NCBI RefSeq assembly: GCF_016756745.1
Contig: NZ_JAESIH010000044.1
Span: forward strand, 50,396-114,395
From: Aminivibrio sp.
GTDB taxonomy: Bacteria; Synergistota; Synergistia; Synergistales; Aminobacteriaceae
Direction of reading: 5' to 3'
Length of the DNA: 64,000 nucleotides
Shown: piece after piece, positions 56,333 to 64,000 of the stretch
Layout of the letters: each line of letters opens with the position of its first letter
How positions within the stretch are numbered: the first letter of the stretch is position 1
The notes under the pieces: generated by a model
Seen by the model: only the letters and a program-made list of their open reading frames with translations
Told to the model about the DNA's origin: nothing
The model's database searches: none
Made by a program: the position numbers and the translations under genes

Positions 56333-58980
56333 CAGCTTCGGATCTGTCCCTCCACCCATCCCTGGAAGGATTCGAACACCTTCGGCAGGGCAGCCGAGTC
56401 CTTTCCGCCGCCCTGGGCGAGATTCGGCCGTCCGCCGCCGCCGCCGCCGAGCATTTTCGAAGCTTCCCTGACGATCTTTCCCGCGGACACTCCCTTTTCC
56501 ACCGCCTCGTCGTCCGCCATGGCGACAACCTGGACGTTGTCGCCGTCCACCGACGCCAGCAGAATCACGAGGGCATCTTCCCTCTTCCCGTTCTTCAGCC
56601 TGTCGCCTATCTCCCGGAGCGCATCGGCGCCGACGGCCCCGAAGCTGCCGTACACACCCTGAACTCCCTCCGGAAGGGCGAACCAGTGGAGCGATTCCTG
56701 AAGCCGTGCGCTCAGGGCATTCATCTTCTCCTCGTCACGCTTTCTTCTCAGGGCCTTCACTTCGGCCTGAAGCTGCTCCACCTTCTCGAGCACGGCGTTT
56801 TCGTCCACCGCGAGCATAGCGCCGAGGTCATTCACGTACCGCCACAGCTTCTGGAAGAGCCGGACGGCAGCCAGTCCCGTGACGGCGGTTATCCTGCGCG
56901 TCCCGGAGCCGATGCCCTCCTCGCGGAGGATCTTGAAGCACCCGATCTCCCCTGTGGACGCAACGTGCAGGCCGCCGCACAGCTCTGCCGAGAAACCCGG
57001 AATCCGGACCACCCGCACCACGTCGCCGTACTTTTCCTCGAAAAGCGCCTTCGCCCCCATTTCCCTGGCATGCTCCATGTCGCTCTCTTCCACGGTGAGC
57101 TCCCTATTCTCGAGGATGCGGGCGTTCACCTCCATCTCGACGGCAAGAAGCTGTTCTCTGCTCATGGCCTCGAAGTGGGTGAAGTCAAACCGCAGGCTGC
57201 TCTCCCCCACAAGGGAACCCGACTGCCTCACATGACCTCCCAGCACGCGGCCCAGGGCCTCGTGAAGCAGATGCGTGGCCGTGTGGTTCCTCCGGACGGC
57301 ACGGCGCCGTTCGTCGTTTACGCATGACCGCACCGCGTCGCCCACCGCCAGGCTTCCGGAGAGAACCTTCACCTTGTGGACCACGAGCCCCCTGCAGCGG
57401 ATCACCGTGTCGGTCACTTCAGCCTTGCCGCCCGTGGACGCTATAGTACCGGTGTCGCCAACCTGCCCGCCCTTTTCGCCGTAGAAGGGCGTGGTGTCGA
57501 GGATGATCTCCCCCTCCATTCCTTCTTCCAGGGACTCCGTTTCCTCCCCGTCCACGACAATGGCGGCTACGGAGTTCTCCGATTCAGAAACCTCGTACCC
57601 CGTGAAAGGCGTATCTCCAAGACGTTCGTTCAACTCGCTGTACACGTCGCCCGCCAGAGCGCTCCGCTTCTGCTTGCTCGAAGCCCGGGCGCGCTCCCGC
57701 TGAGCCGCCATCTCCCTGTCGAAGCCGGCCCTGTCTACGGTAAATCCGTTCTCGTCGGCAATCTCCATGGTCAGCTCCAGGGGGAAGCCGTAGGTATCGT
57801 AGAGCACAAAGGCCACATCGCCGGGAAGCTCGGTCCGCCCGGCACCCCTCAGCCTGGCCACTTCGCCGTCAAGCAGCTCCGTTCCCTGCTCCAGAGTACG
57901 GCAGAAACGCTTCTCCTCCACGTCGATGATCTGCTCCACGGTCAGCCGATTATCTATGAGTTCCCGGTAGGGGTCCCCCATCAAACCGATCACGTCGGGA
58001 AGAAATTCAAGCAGGAAGGGGCGGTCCACGCCGAGAAGACGGCCGAACCTGGCAGCCCGCCGCAACAGCCTCCGGAGCACGTACCCCCTGCCGTCGTTGG
58101 AGGGCAGAATGCCGTCGGCGATCATGAAGGCCACCGAGCGCACATGGTCGGCTATCACCCGCACCGCCAGATCGGTCTTGGGGCTGTAGCCGTAGTGGAT
58201 GCCTCCCATGGCGCAGGCTCGCTCGATCATGGGCATGAACAGGTCCGTCTCGAAGTCGGTCCGCACCCGCTGGACGATGGACGTCAGCCGCTCGAGTCCC
58301 ATCCCCGTGTCGATATTCTTCTTCGGCAGGGGCACCAGGGTTCCGTCCTTCTGAAGGTCAAACTGGGTGAACACGTGGTTCCAGATCTCCAGGTACCGGT
58401 CGCAGTCGCACCCCACAGCGCATTCCGGCCTGCCGCAGGAGAACTCCGGACCCTGGTCGTACATAATCTCGGAACAGGGTCCGCACGGGCCCTGGTTCCC
58501 CATGAACCAGAAATTATCGTCCTTCCCGAATCTGAAGATGCGCGCGTCCGGAATGCCAACGAGCTTGTGCCATGCGTCGTAGGCCTCGTCGTCGTCCTCG
58601 TAGATGGTCACCGACATGCGGTCCGGCTCGAGACCGATCACTTCGGTCAGGAATTCCCACCCCCAGGTGATGGACTCTTTCTTGAAATAGTCCCCCCAGG
58701 CGAAGTTCCCCAGCATCTCGAAAAAAGTGTGGTGCCGGGCTGTGCGGCCCACGTTGTCGATGTCGTTGGTCCGGACACACTTCTGGGAGGTCACCGCCCG
58801 AGGCGCCTCGGGCTTCCGGATGCCGAGGTAGTAGGGCTTGAAGGGCACCATTCCCGCAATGGTGAACAGCAGGGAAGGATCGTCGGGAATGAGCGAAAAA
58901 CTCGGGAAATGCCTGCTTCCTTTTGACACCCAGAAATCAATGAATAGTGAACGTATTTCCTTGCCTGATCTCCACTGCAT
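56332..58980 (-). CDS. alaS: Alanyl-tRNA synthetase
   Basis: 882 residues. Class II core (SKGSRHFPSFSLIPDDPSLL, GMVPFKPYYLG, KCVRTNDIDNVGRTARHHTF), editing domain with NHTATHLLHEALG (HxxxH) and CGGLHVASTGEIG, and the C-terminal DHH-like oligomerisation region ending KMLGGGGGGRPNLAQGGGKD. No T-box-like leader is seen; only about 80 bases separate it from the repeat array. Confidence 0.97.
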   Translation of the reverse strand: MQWRSGKEIRSLFIDFWVSKGSRHFPSFSLIPDDPSLLFTIAGMVPFKPYYLGIRKPEAPRAVTSQKCVRTNDIDNVGRTARHHTFFEMLGNFAWGDYFKKESITWGWEFLTEVIGLEPDRMSVTIYEDDDEAYDAWHKLVGIPDARIFRFGKDDNFWFMGNQGPCGPCSEIMYDQGPEFSCGRPECAVGCDCDRYLEIWNHVFTQFDLQKDGTLVPLPKKNIDTGMGLERLTSIVQRVRTDFETDLFMPMIERACAMGGIHYGYSPKTDLAVRVIADHVRSVAFMIADGILPSNDGRGYVLRRLLRRAARFGRLLGVDRPFLLEFLPDVIGLMGDPYRELIDNRLTVEQIIDVEEKRFCRTLEQGTELLDGEVARLRGAGRTELPGDVAFVLYDTYGFPLELTMEIADENGFTVDRAGFDREMAAQRERARASSKQKRSALAGDVYSELNERLGDTPFTGYEVSESENSVAAIVVDGEETESLEEGMEGEIILDTTPFYGEKGGQVGDTGTIASTGGKAEVTDTVIRCRGLVVHKVKVLSGSLAVGDAVRSCVNDERRRAVRRNHTATHLLHEALGRVLGGHVRQSGSLVGESSLRFDFTHFEAMSREQLLAVEMEVNARILENRELTVEESDMEHAREMGAKALFEEKYGDVVRVVRIPGFSAELCGGLHVASTGEIGCFKILREEGIGSGTRRITAVTGLAAVRLFQKLWRYVNDLGAMLAVDENAVLEKVEQLQAEVKALRRKRDEEKMNALSARLQESLHWFALPEGVQGVYGSFGAVGADALREIGDRLKNGKREDALVILLASVDGDNVQVVAMADDEAVEKGVSAGKIVREASKMLGGGGGGRPNLAQGGGKDSAALPKVFESFQGWVEGQIRS

Positions 58981-59060
58981 GAATATTCTTCCTCCCTGAA
59001 TGCTTTCTAGGACTGTAAAGATAAAACCACATGCTATTCTGCTGACGCTCCGCCCTTTTT

Positions 59061-60024
59061 GTCATTTCGAGGACCTTTTTTTCATCCTGAGGGCCTTTTT
59101 TTGTCATCCTGAGCGAAGCGAAGGATCTCGCTCTTGGTCTTTCGTCCCTTAGGGGTAAGGGCGAGATCCTTCGGCCAAAAAGCCGGCCTCAGGATGACAC
59201 CCCCTCTGTCGTCCTGAGCGAAGCGATCGCGCAGCATCCCGAGCACAGCGAGGGAAGGATCTCGCTCTTGGTCTTTCGTCCCTTAGGGGTAAGGGCGAGA
59301 TCCTTCGGCCAAAAAGCCGGCCTCAGGATGACACCCCCTCTGTCGTCCTGAGCGAAGCGATCGCGCAGCATCCCGAGCCCAACGAAATGAGAAGAATCTG
59401 GTTCTTGTCATCCTGAGGAGCCCAGCGACGAAGGATCTCGCTCTTGGTCTTTCGTCCCTTAGGTGCAAGACCGAGATTCTTCGGGCTTCGCCCTCAGAAT
59501 GACAAACCGCACGTGTCATCCTGAGCGAAGCGATCGCGAAGCATCCCGAGCCCAGCGAGGGGAGGATCTCGCTCTTGGTCTTTCGTCCCTTAGGGGTAAG
59601 GGCGAGATCCTTCGGCCAAAAAGCCGGCCTCAGGATGACACCCCCTCTGTCGTCCTGAGCGAAGGGGAGGATCTCGGGGTTGATTCTTCGTCCCTCAAGA
59701 CCGAGATTCTTCGGGCTTCGCCCTCAGAATGACAAACCGCACGTGTCATCCTGAGCGAAGCGATCGCGAAGCATCCCGAGCCCAACGAAATGAGAAGAAT
59801 CTGGTTCTTGTCATCCTGAGCGAAGCGAAGGATCTCGCTCTTGGTCTTTCGTCCCTTAGGTGCAAGACCAAGATTCTTCGGGCTTCGCCCTCAGAATGAC
59901 AAACCGCACGTGTCATCCTGAGCGAAGCGATCGCGAAGCATCCCGAGCCCAGCGAGAGAAGGATCTCGGGGTTCGCATTCAAAGACAAATCAGTATTCCT
60001 CCTCGCTGCACTCCTCGGAATGAC
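59061..60024 (+). repeat. Array of dispersed palindromic repeats (left cluster)
   Basis: Nearly 1 kb of mixed copies of GTCATCCTGAGCGAAGCG-type units. The string GGATCTCGCTCTTGGTCTTT begins at 59123, 59257, 59433, 59564 and 59830. Full units form a large imperfect hairpin: outer GTCATCCTGAG/CTCAGGATGAC, inner CGAAGGATCTCGC/GCGAGATCCTTCG. A 134-base segment is directly repeated from 59121 and 59255. A second variant has AGATTCTTCGGGCTTCGCCC and CAGAATGAC. The frames found here are products of the repeats, not genes. Confidence 0.93.
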
Positions 60025-60037
60025 AAACGACCAGCTT

Positions 60038-61318
60038 CTACCCCTTCAGTAGATTATCCCGCATTTCCTTCGCCTTGGCGAGGATTTTCTCCGCGTCCGT
60101 CCCGGGAAACCTTCCGTCCCGGTACAGCCATTTCCCGGCGACCATGGTTCCCGTCACATCGGCGGAGCTTCCGGCGTACACAAAAAAATGGGACGCGTTT
60201 TCCCCGTCGATCCCCACGTACTCGGGCCTGTCCAGGTCCACCATCACGAAGTCGGCGGCCCAGCCCTCCCGGATCATGCCCTTCTTTTCAAAGCCAAGGG
60301 CTTCCGCCCCCTCGAAGGTGGCCATGCGCAGCACATCCCTGGCGGGAATGACGGTGGGGTCCTTCGCAATCCCCTTGGATACAAGCGCAGCGGACCGCAT
60401 CTCCCCCCACACGTCGAGGCGGTTGTTGCTGGCCGCGCCGTCGGTGCCAAGGGCGATTTTCCGCGTCTTTTCCATCATGCCCGGAAGGTTCATCATGCCG
60501 CTGCCCAGTTTCTGGTTGCTGTTCGGATTATGGACGATGGTCATCCTGGAAAAATCCACCTCGTCCAAAACGGCGGGGTCGAGCCACACGCAGTGGGCCA
60601 GCACCGCCTGCCGGACCTCCGGCAGGCCCGCCTCCCTGAGATACTCTGCCGGGCTCATTTTCATCTCGTCTCTCAGGTAGCCGGTCTCCCACTCCGCCTC
60701 CAGGAAATGGAAGTGGATCCCAAGGTTCCGGTCCTTCGCCGCCGCCACTATCTCCTTCAGAAAATGCATGGGCACCGTGTAGGGCGCGTGGGGAGCGAGC
60801 TGTACAGTGACGAACTCCTCCCTGCCCTTCCACGCTTCGGCAAGCCGCAGACCTTCCTCCAGCTTCACCTGCTCCGGTCCCACAATACCCCGTCCGGCGG
60901 TGCACTTCATGCCCATCTCCAGCGACGCCTCCACCACGGAATCCATGAAGAAATACATGTCGCCGAAGGCCGTTATGCCGTTTGCCGCCATCTCGAGCAG
61001 AGCGAGCATGGTTCCCCAGTAGACATGCTCTTCCCTCAGTTTCGCCTCGGCAGGCCAGATTTTCTCCTTCAGCCACTCCATGAGGGGGGCCTCTTCACCG
61101 ATCCCCCGCAGCAGGCTCATGGCGGCATGGGTGTGGGCGTTCACGAAGCCCGGAAGGAGGGCAGCCTTCCCGCCGCCGTCCACCGTTTCGGCAGCGGGCG
61201 GATTCCAGTCCGGCGCTCCAATAGCGGCGATCTTTCCGCCCTCCACCATAAGCGAACCGTACCGGGCCGTTTCCATCCCTCCGTCGCAAAGCAGAAAGTT
61301 TTTCAGCAATAGAGCCAT
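60038..61318 (-). CDS. mtaD: 5-Methylthioadenosine / S-adenosylhomocysteine deaminase
   Basis: Amidohydrolase of 426 residues that deaminates MTA, SAH and often adenosine derivatives. Metal ligands: GFVNAHTHAAMSLLRG (HxH), the glutamate in GIHFHFLEAE, VLAHCVWLD, and the Asp in ALGTDGAASNN. Last gene of mtnA-ahcY-mtaD; starts 1 base after the ahcY stop. The products would be S-inosylhomocysteine or methylthioinosine. It ends about 14 bases from the left repeat array. Confidence 0.93.
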   Translation of the reverse strand: MALLLKNFLLCDGGMETARYGSLMVEGGKIAAIGAPDWNPPAAETVDGGGKAALLPGFVNAHTHAAMSLLRGIGEEAPLMEWLKEKIWPAEAKLREEHVYWGTMLALLEMAANGITAFGDMYFFMDSVVEASLEMGMKCTAGRGIVGPEQVKLEEGLRLAEAWKGREEFVTVQLAPHAPYTVPMHFLKEIVAAAKDRNLGIHFHFLEAEWETGYLRDEMKMSPAEYLREAGLPEVRQAVLAHCVWLDPAVLDEVDFSRMTIVHNPNSNQKLGSGMMNLPGMMEKTRKIALGTDGAASNNRLDVWGEMRSAALVSKGIAKDPTVIPARDVLRMATFEGAEALGFEKKGMIREGWAADFVMVDLDRPEYVGIDGENASHFFVYAGSSADVTGTMVAGKWLYRDGRFPGTDAEKILAKAKEMRDNLLKG

Positions 61319-61319
61319 G

Positions 61320-62561
61320 TCATTCCACCCAGCTCTTCATGTACTCAACCTGTTCCGGGGTCATCCTGTCCAGCCGGATGTTCAGCGAGGCAAGCTTTGC
61401 CTCCATGACGGCCCTGTCTATAACCTCGGGCACATCGTAGAGCCCCGGCTTCAGGGTGTTCTTCGCGAGGAAAACGGCGGACTCGAGCTGCAGGGCGAAA
61501 CTCAGGTCCATGATCTCGATAGGATGCCCGTCGGCACAGGCCAGGTTCACCAGCCGCCCCTCCCCGAGAAGGTGAATGCGCCTGCCGTCCTCCAGGGTGT
61601 AGGTCTCAACGCCGGGACGGGTCTGCTCCACGGAGGACGACAATTCCCGGAGTTCGGGTTTGCAGATCTCAACGTCGAAGTGCCCCGCATTGCCGAGGAG
61701 CACCCCGTCCTTCATTTTCTCGAAATGCTCCCGCCGGATGACCTTCGTGTTTCCCGTGAGGGTCAGGAAGATGTCCCCCCGGGAAGCGGCGTCATCCATG
61801 GAGGCCACTTCGTAGCCGTCCATGATGGCCTCGAAGGCCCGGTGAGGGTCGATCTCCGTCACGATTACCCGTGCGCCCATGGCGGAGGCCCGCATGGCCA
61901 CGCCCCTGCCGCACCAGCCGTACCCGGCGATCACCACGTTCTTCCCTGCAATCAGCATGTTCGTGGTGCGGAGGAGACCGTCCATCACCGACTGCCCCGT
62001 GCCGTACCGGTTGTCGAAGAGATACTTGCTGTGGGCGTCGTTCACCGAAATCATGGGGAAGGCAAGTACCCCCTCGTTGGCCATGGACTTCAGGCGCTTT
62101 ACCCCGGAGGTGGTCTCCTCGGAGCCGCCCCGGATCCCCGGAAGCAGGCCCCGCATCTCGCTGTGCACCATGGCTGCCAGGTCGGCCCCGTCGTCCACGA
62201 TAATGCTCGGCTTCACGGAGAGGGCGGAGCGGACGTTAGAGAAATATTCCTCCGTGGTCATCCCGTGGCGGCTGAAGACGGACACGCCGTTTTCCACAAG
62301 GGCGGCGCAGATGTCGTCCTGGGTTGAAAGGGGATTGCTCCCGGCGGCGGTCACCTTCGCGCCGAGATCCTTCAGCAGGATCAGCAGGCAGGCCGTCTTC
62401 GCCTCCAGGTGGAGGCACGCGGAGATCACCGTTCCGGCGAGGGGCCTATCCTTTCGGTATTTCTCCTCCAGCAGGCGCAGGACAGGCATATACTGCTTCG
62501 CCCACCGTATTTTCTTTTCACCGGAAGGGGCAAGAGCCCGGTCCGCGATCTTATACTCCAT
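61320..62561 (-). CDS. ahcY: Adenosylhomocysteinase family protein (possibly S-inosylhomocysteine hydrolase)
   Basis: 413 residues. NAD-binding IAGYGWCGRGVAMRASAMGA, SNPLSTQDDICAALVENGVS, ILPGIRGGSEETTSGVKRL-like region and NAGHFDVEI are intact. Compared with the human enzyme, the base-binding CLHMTVETA reads CLHLEAKTA: the Thr and Glu near the adenine become Glu and Lys. The C-terminal tail with Lys and Tyr found in the eukaryotic-type enzyme is missing (the protein ends at EYMKSWVE). This is the short thermophile/archaeal type. Next to MtaD, hydrolysis of S-inosylhomocysteine is a real alternative to hydrolysis of SAH. Confidence 0.93.
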   Translation of the reverse strand: MEYKIADRALAPSGEKKIRWAKQYMPVLRLLEEKYRKDRPLAGTVISACLHLEAKTACLLILLKDLGAKVTAAGSNPLSTQDDICAALVENGVSVFSRHGMTTEEYFSNVRSALSVKPSIIVDDGADLAAMVHSEMRGLLPGIRGGSEETTSGVKRLKSMANEGVLAFPMISVNDAHSKYLFDNRYGTGQSVMDGLLRTTNMLIAGKNVVIAGYGWCGRGVAMRASAMGARVIVTEIDPHRAFEAIMDGYEVASMDDAASRGDIFLTLTGNTKVIRREHFEKMKDGVLLGNAGHFDVEICKPELRELSSSVEQTRPGVETYTLEDGRRIHLLGEGRLVNLACADGHPIEIMDLSFALQLESAVFLAKNTLKPGLYDVPEVIDRAVMEAKLASLNIRLDRMTPEQVEYMKSWVE

Positions 62562-62564
62562 GAT

Positions 62565-63578
62565 TTAGTCCTCCTTGGGGAAAAGAGCCGATATGGCCGG
62601 GCCGTAGGGGGGCCTGAGCACGCCCTTCTCGGTAATGATGGCGGAGATGAGATCCCCGTCCGTCACGTCGAAGGCCGGGTTCCACACCGTATAGTCGTCG
62701 GGAAGCATACCGCCTCCCGGAAGACGCTTCACTTCCTCGGCCTTCCGCTCCTCGATGGGGATCTCCCGTCCAGAAGGCAAGCCGGGATCTATGGTGGTCA
62801 GCGGCGCCGCCACGTAAAATGGAATACCGTGATGGCGGGCAAGTACCGCCAGGGGATAGGTGCCGATCTTATTCGCCGTGTCGCCGTTGCCGGCGATCCT
62901 GTCGGCCCCGACGATCACGGCGTCGATCCCGCCCTTCTTCATCAGGCTTCCGGCCATATTGTCGCAGATAAGGGTCACGTCAAAACCGTCCTCGAGAAGC
63001 TCCCACACCGTAAGGCGGGCTCCCTGCAGCACGGGTCGGGTCTCGCAGGAAAAGACCCTTACGTCCTTCCCCTCCTCCCGGGCGGACCGGATGACTCCCA
63101 GGGCCGTGCCGTGGCCGCCCGTGGCCAGTGCCCCGGCGTTGCAGTGGGTTATCACCGTGCACGCCGGCGGCAGCAGTTCGGCCCCCGCCCTGCCCATGGC
63201 CCGGTTGCATTCCAGGTCGTCGGCGAGGATCATCCCCGCCTCGGCGAGAAGACCTTCAAAAAGGCCGTCATCGGGAAGGGAGGCCATCATTTTCTCCATC
63301 CGGCGGAGAGCCCGGGAAAGGTTCACCGCCGTGGGACGGGTCCGTACAAGGCGCAGGGACGCATCCCGGGCTGCCGACCGACCGTCCCTGGACGCCATGG
63401 CCACGCCGAAAGCGGCGGCTATGCCGATGGCAGGCGCCCCCCGGACGGCCATGGTTTCAATGGCCACGGCCACATCCTCTGCGGCCGTACATTCCAGAAA
63501 CATAACCGCACCGGGAAGCGCCCGCTGGTCGAGAATATAAAGCCGATTGTTTTTCCAGTACAGAACCGGAGGAACCAT
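62565..63578 (-). CDS. mtnA: Methylthioribose-1-phosphate isomerase
   Basis: 337 residues. RLYILDQRALPGAV near the start, AVRGAPAIGIAAAFGVA, VITHCNAGALATGGHGTALG with the catalytic Cys, and VIVGADRIAGNGDTANKIGTY with the Asp. Converts MTR-1-P to methylthioribulose-1-P. ATG 63578 has GAGGAGG; the frame remains open upstream only through repeat sequence. Leader and promoter, if any, lie in the repeat array. MtnK is absent, consistent with MTR-1-P made by a phosphorylase such as PunA or by another route. Confidence 0.94.
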   Translation of the reverse strand: MVPPVLYWKNNRLYILDQRALPGAVMFLECTAAEDVAVAIETMAVRGAPAIGIAAAFGVAMASRDGRSAARDASLRLVRTRPTAVNLSRALRRMEKMMASLPDDGLFEGLLAEAGMILADDLECNRAMGRAGAELLPPACTVITHCNAGALATGGHGTALGVIRSAREEGKDVRVFSCETRPVLQGARLTVWELLEDGFDVTLICDNMAGSLMKKGGIDAVIVGADRIAGNGDTANKIGTYPLAVLARHHGIPFYVAAPLTTIDPGLPSGREIPIEERKAEEVKRLPGGGMLPDDYTVWNPAFDVTDGDLISAIITEKGVLRPPYGPAISALFPKED

Positions 63579-63614
63579 GAGAAACCTCCTCGAGAAAACT
63601 GATTTTCTTTGCTC

Positions 63615-64000
63615 GTCATCCCTGGGCTTCGCTTTTTTTGTCATCCTGAGGGCTGTTCCACCGCCCGATCGCTGTGCTCGGGATGACGTCTGTTCTGTCA
63701 TCCTGAGGCCGGCTTTCTTGGCCGAAGGATCTCGCCCTTGTTGTCATTCTGAGGGCGAAGCCCGAAGAATCTCGGTCTTGAGGGACGAAGAATCAACCCC
63801 GAGATCCTCCCCTCGCTGCCCTCGGGATGCTTCGCGATCGCTTCGCTCAGGACGACAGAGGGGGTGTCATCCTGAGGCCGGCTTTCTTGGCCGAAGGATC
63901 TCGCCCTTGTTGTCATTCTGAGGGCGAAGCCCGAAGAATCTCGGTCTTGAGGGACGAAGAATCAACCCCGAGATCCTCCCCTCGCTGCCCTCGGGATGCT
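63615..64000 (-). repeat. Array of dispersed palindromic repeats (right cluster, opposite orientation)
   Basis: The same repeat family as at 59061-60024 but in reverse orientation. It includes a near-exact tandem unit of 169 bases: GTCATCCTGAGGCCGGCTTT begins at 63697 and again at 63866, and the second copy runs off the window edge. The first, partial units are at 63615-63690. Unit contents (CCGAAGGATCTCGCCCTTG, AGAATCTCGGTCTTGAGGGA) are reverse complements of blocks in the left array. No gene is seen. Confidence 0.93.

Noticed and set aside
59189..59988. Open frames of 60-90 codons on both strands in the left repeat array
   Set aside because: They follow the repeat units exactly, are translated from the same strings several times, and lack ribosome-binding sites.
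59061..60024. CRISPR array
   Set aside because: Units vary in length and are palindromic and mosaic; there are no uniform spacers and no cas genes.

Overview
The window looks like a chromosomal stretch of a GC-rich, anaerobic, diderm bacterium, most likely a member of the Synergistota (Aminivibrio/Aminiphilus-like). This placement is an inference. It rests on a complete bacterial V-type ATPase operon, a ferredoxin-dependent branched-chain 2-oxoacid oxidoreductase (amino-acid fermentation), a selenocysteine tRNA, a periplasmic type of BMP-family nucleoside-binding protein, and many overlapping genes with GTG or TTG starts. No phage, plasmid, rRNA, CRISPR or transposase gene was seen.

Layout. 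1-4.8 kb: the rimP-nusA-ylxR-ylxQ-infB-ylxP-rbfA translation/transcription operon, read leftwards, with a strong terminator-like hairpin in its own leader. 4.85-6.5 kb: guaB and a small unknown gene. 6.7-27.4 kb: a very long leftward run, uvrC-ribD-ribE-ribBA-ribH-serS, then a degenerate WecA-like/TagA fusion, a CBS protein and the nine V-ATPase genes (stalk, I, K, E, C, F, A, B, D), then rlmH-ybaB-recR-yacL-ispDF. 27.5-28.9 kb: cysS, rightward, ending in a terminator inside the tail of convergent queT. 28.9-30.1 kb: pcm-queT. 30.18-31.45 kb: a gene of unknown function with its own promoter and terminator, bounded by two inverted copies of one repeat. 31.5-36.7 kb: a rightward purine-nucleoside ABC importer operon ending in a purine/nucleoside deaminase. 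36.8-37.4 kb: tRNA-Sec and a 35-residue membrane peptide. 37.4-42.6 kb: xerD-punA-deoA-M23 peptidase-NUDIX-DUF2993-like, leftward. 42.6-48.2 kb: def-fmt-P-loop NTPase-ferredoxin-vor subunits-NUDIX, leftward. 48.2-59.0 kb: alaS-ruvX-mutS-mutL-miaA-ispH-rpsA, leftward. 60.0-63.6 kb: mtnA-ahcY-mtaD, leftward, between two arrays of one dispersed repeat family in opposite orientation.

How the parts fit. The importer, deaminase, PunA and DeoA form a nucleoside salvage set. MtaD, AhcY and MtnA, together with PunA, would recycle the by-products of S-adenosylmethionine. Residues of AhcY suggest that the route may run through S-inosylhomocysteine, as in methanogens. The 2-oxoacid oxidoreductase feeds reduced ferredoxin into energy metabolism, and the V-ATPase rotor subunit keeps a Gln/Glu/Thr set compatible with Na+ coupling.

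The most unusual items are the inverted-repeat-bounded gene at 30.2-31.4 kb, the S-inosylhomocysteine hypothesis, the repeat arrays flanking that operon, the inactive-looking fused transferase coupled to the V-ATPase operon, the hairpin in the nusA leader, and an apparent CTG start for mutL.
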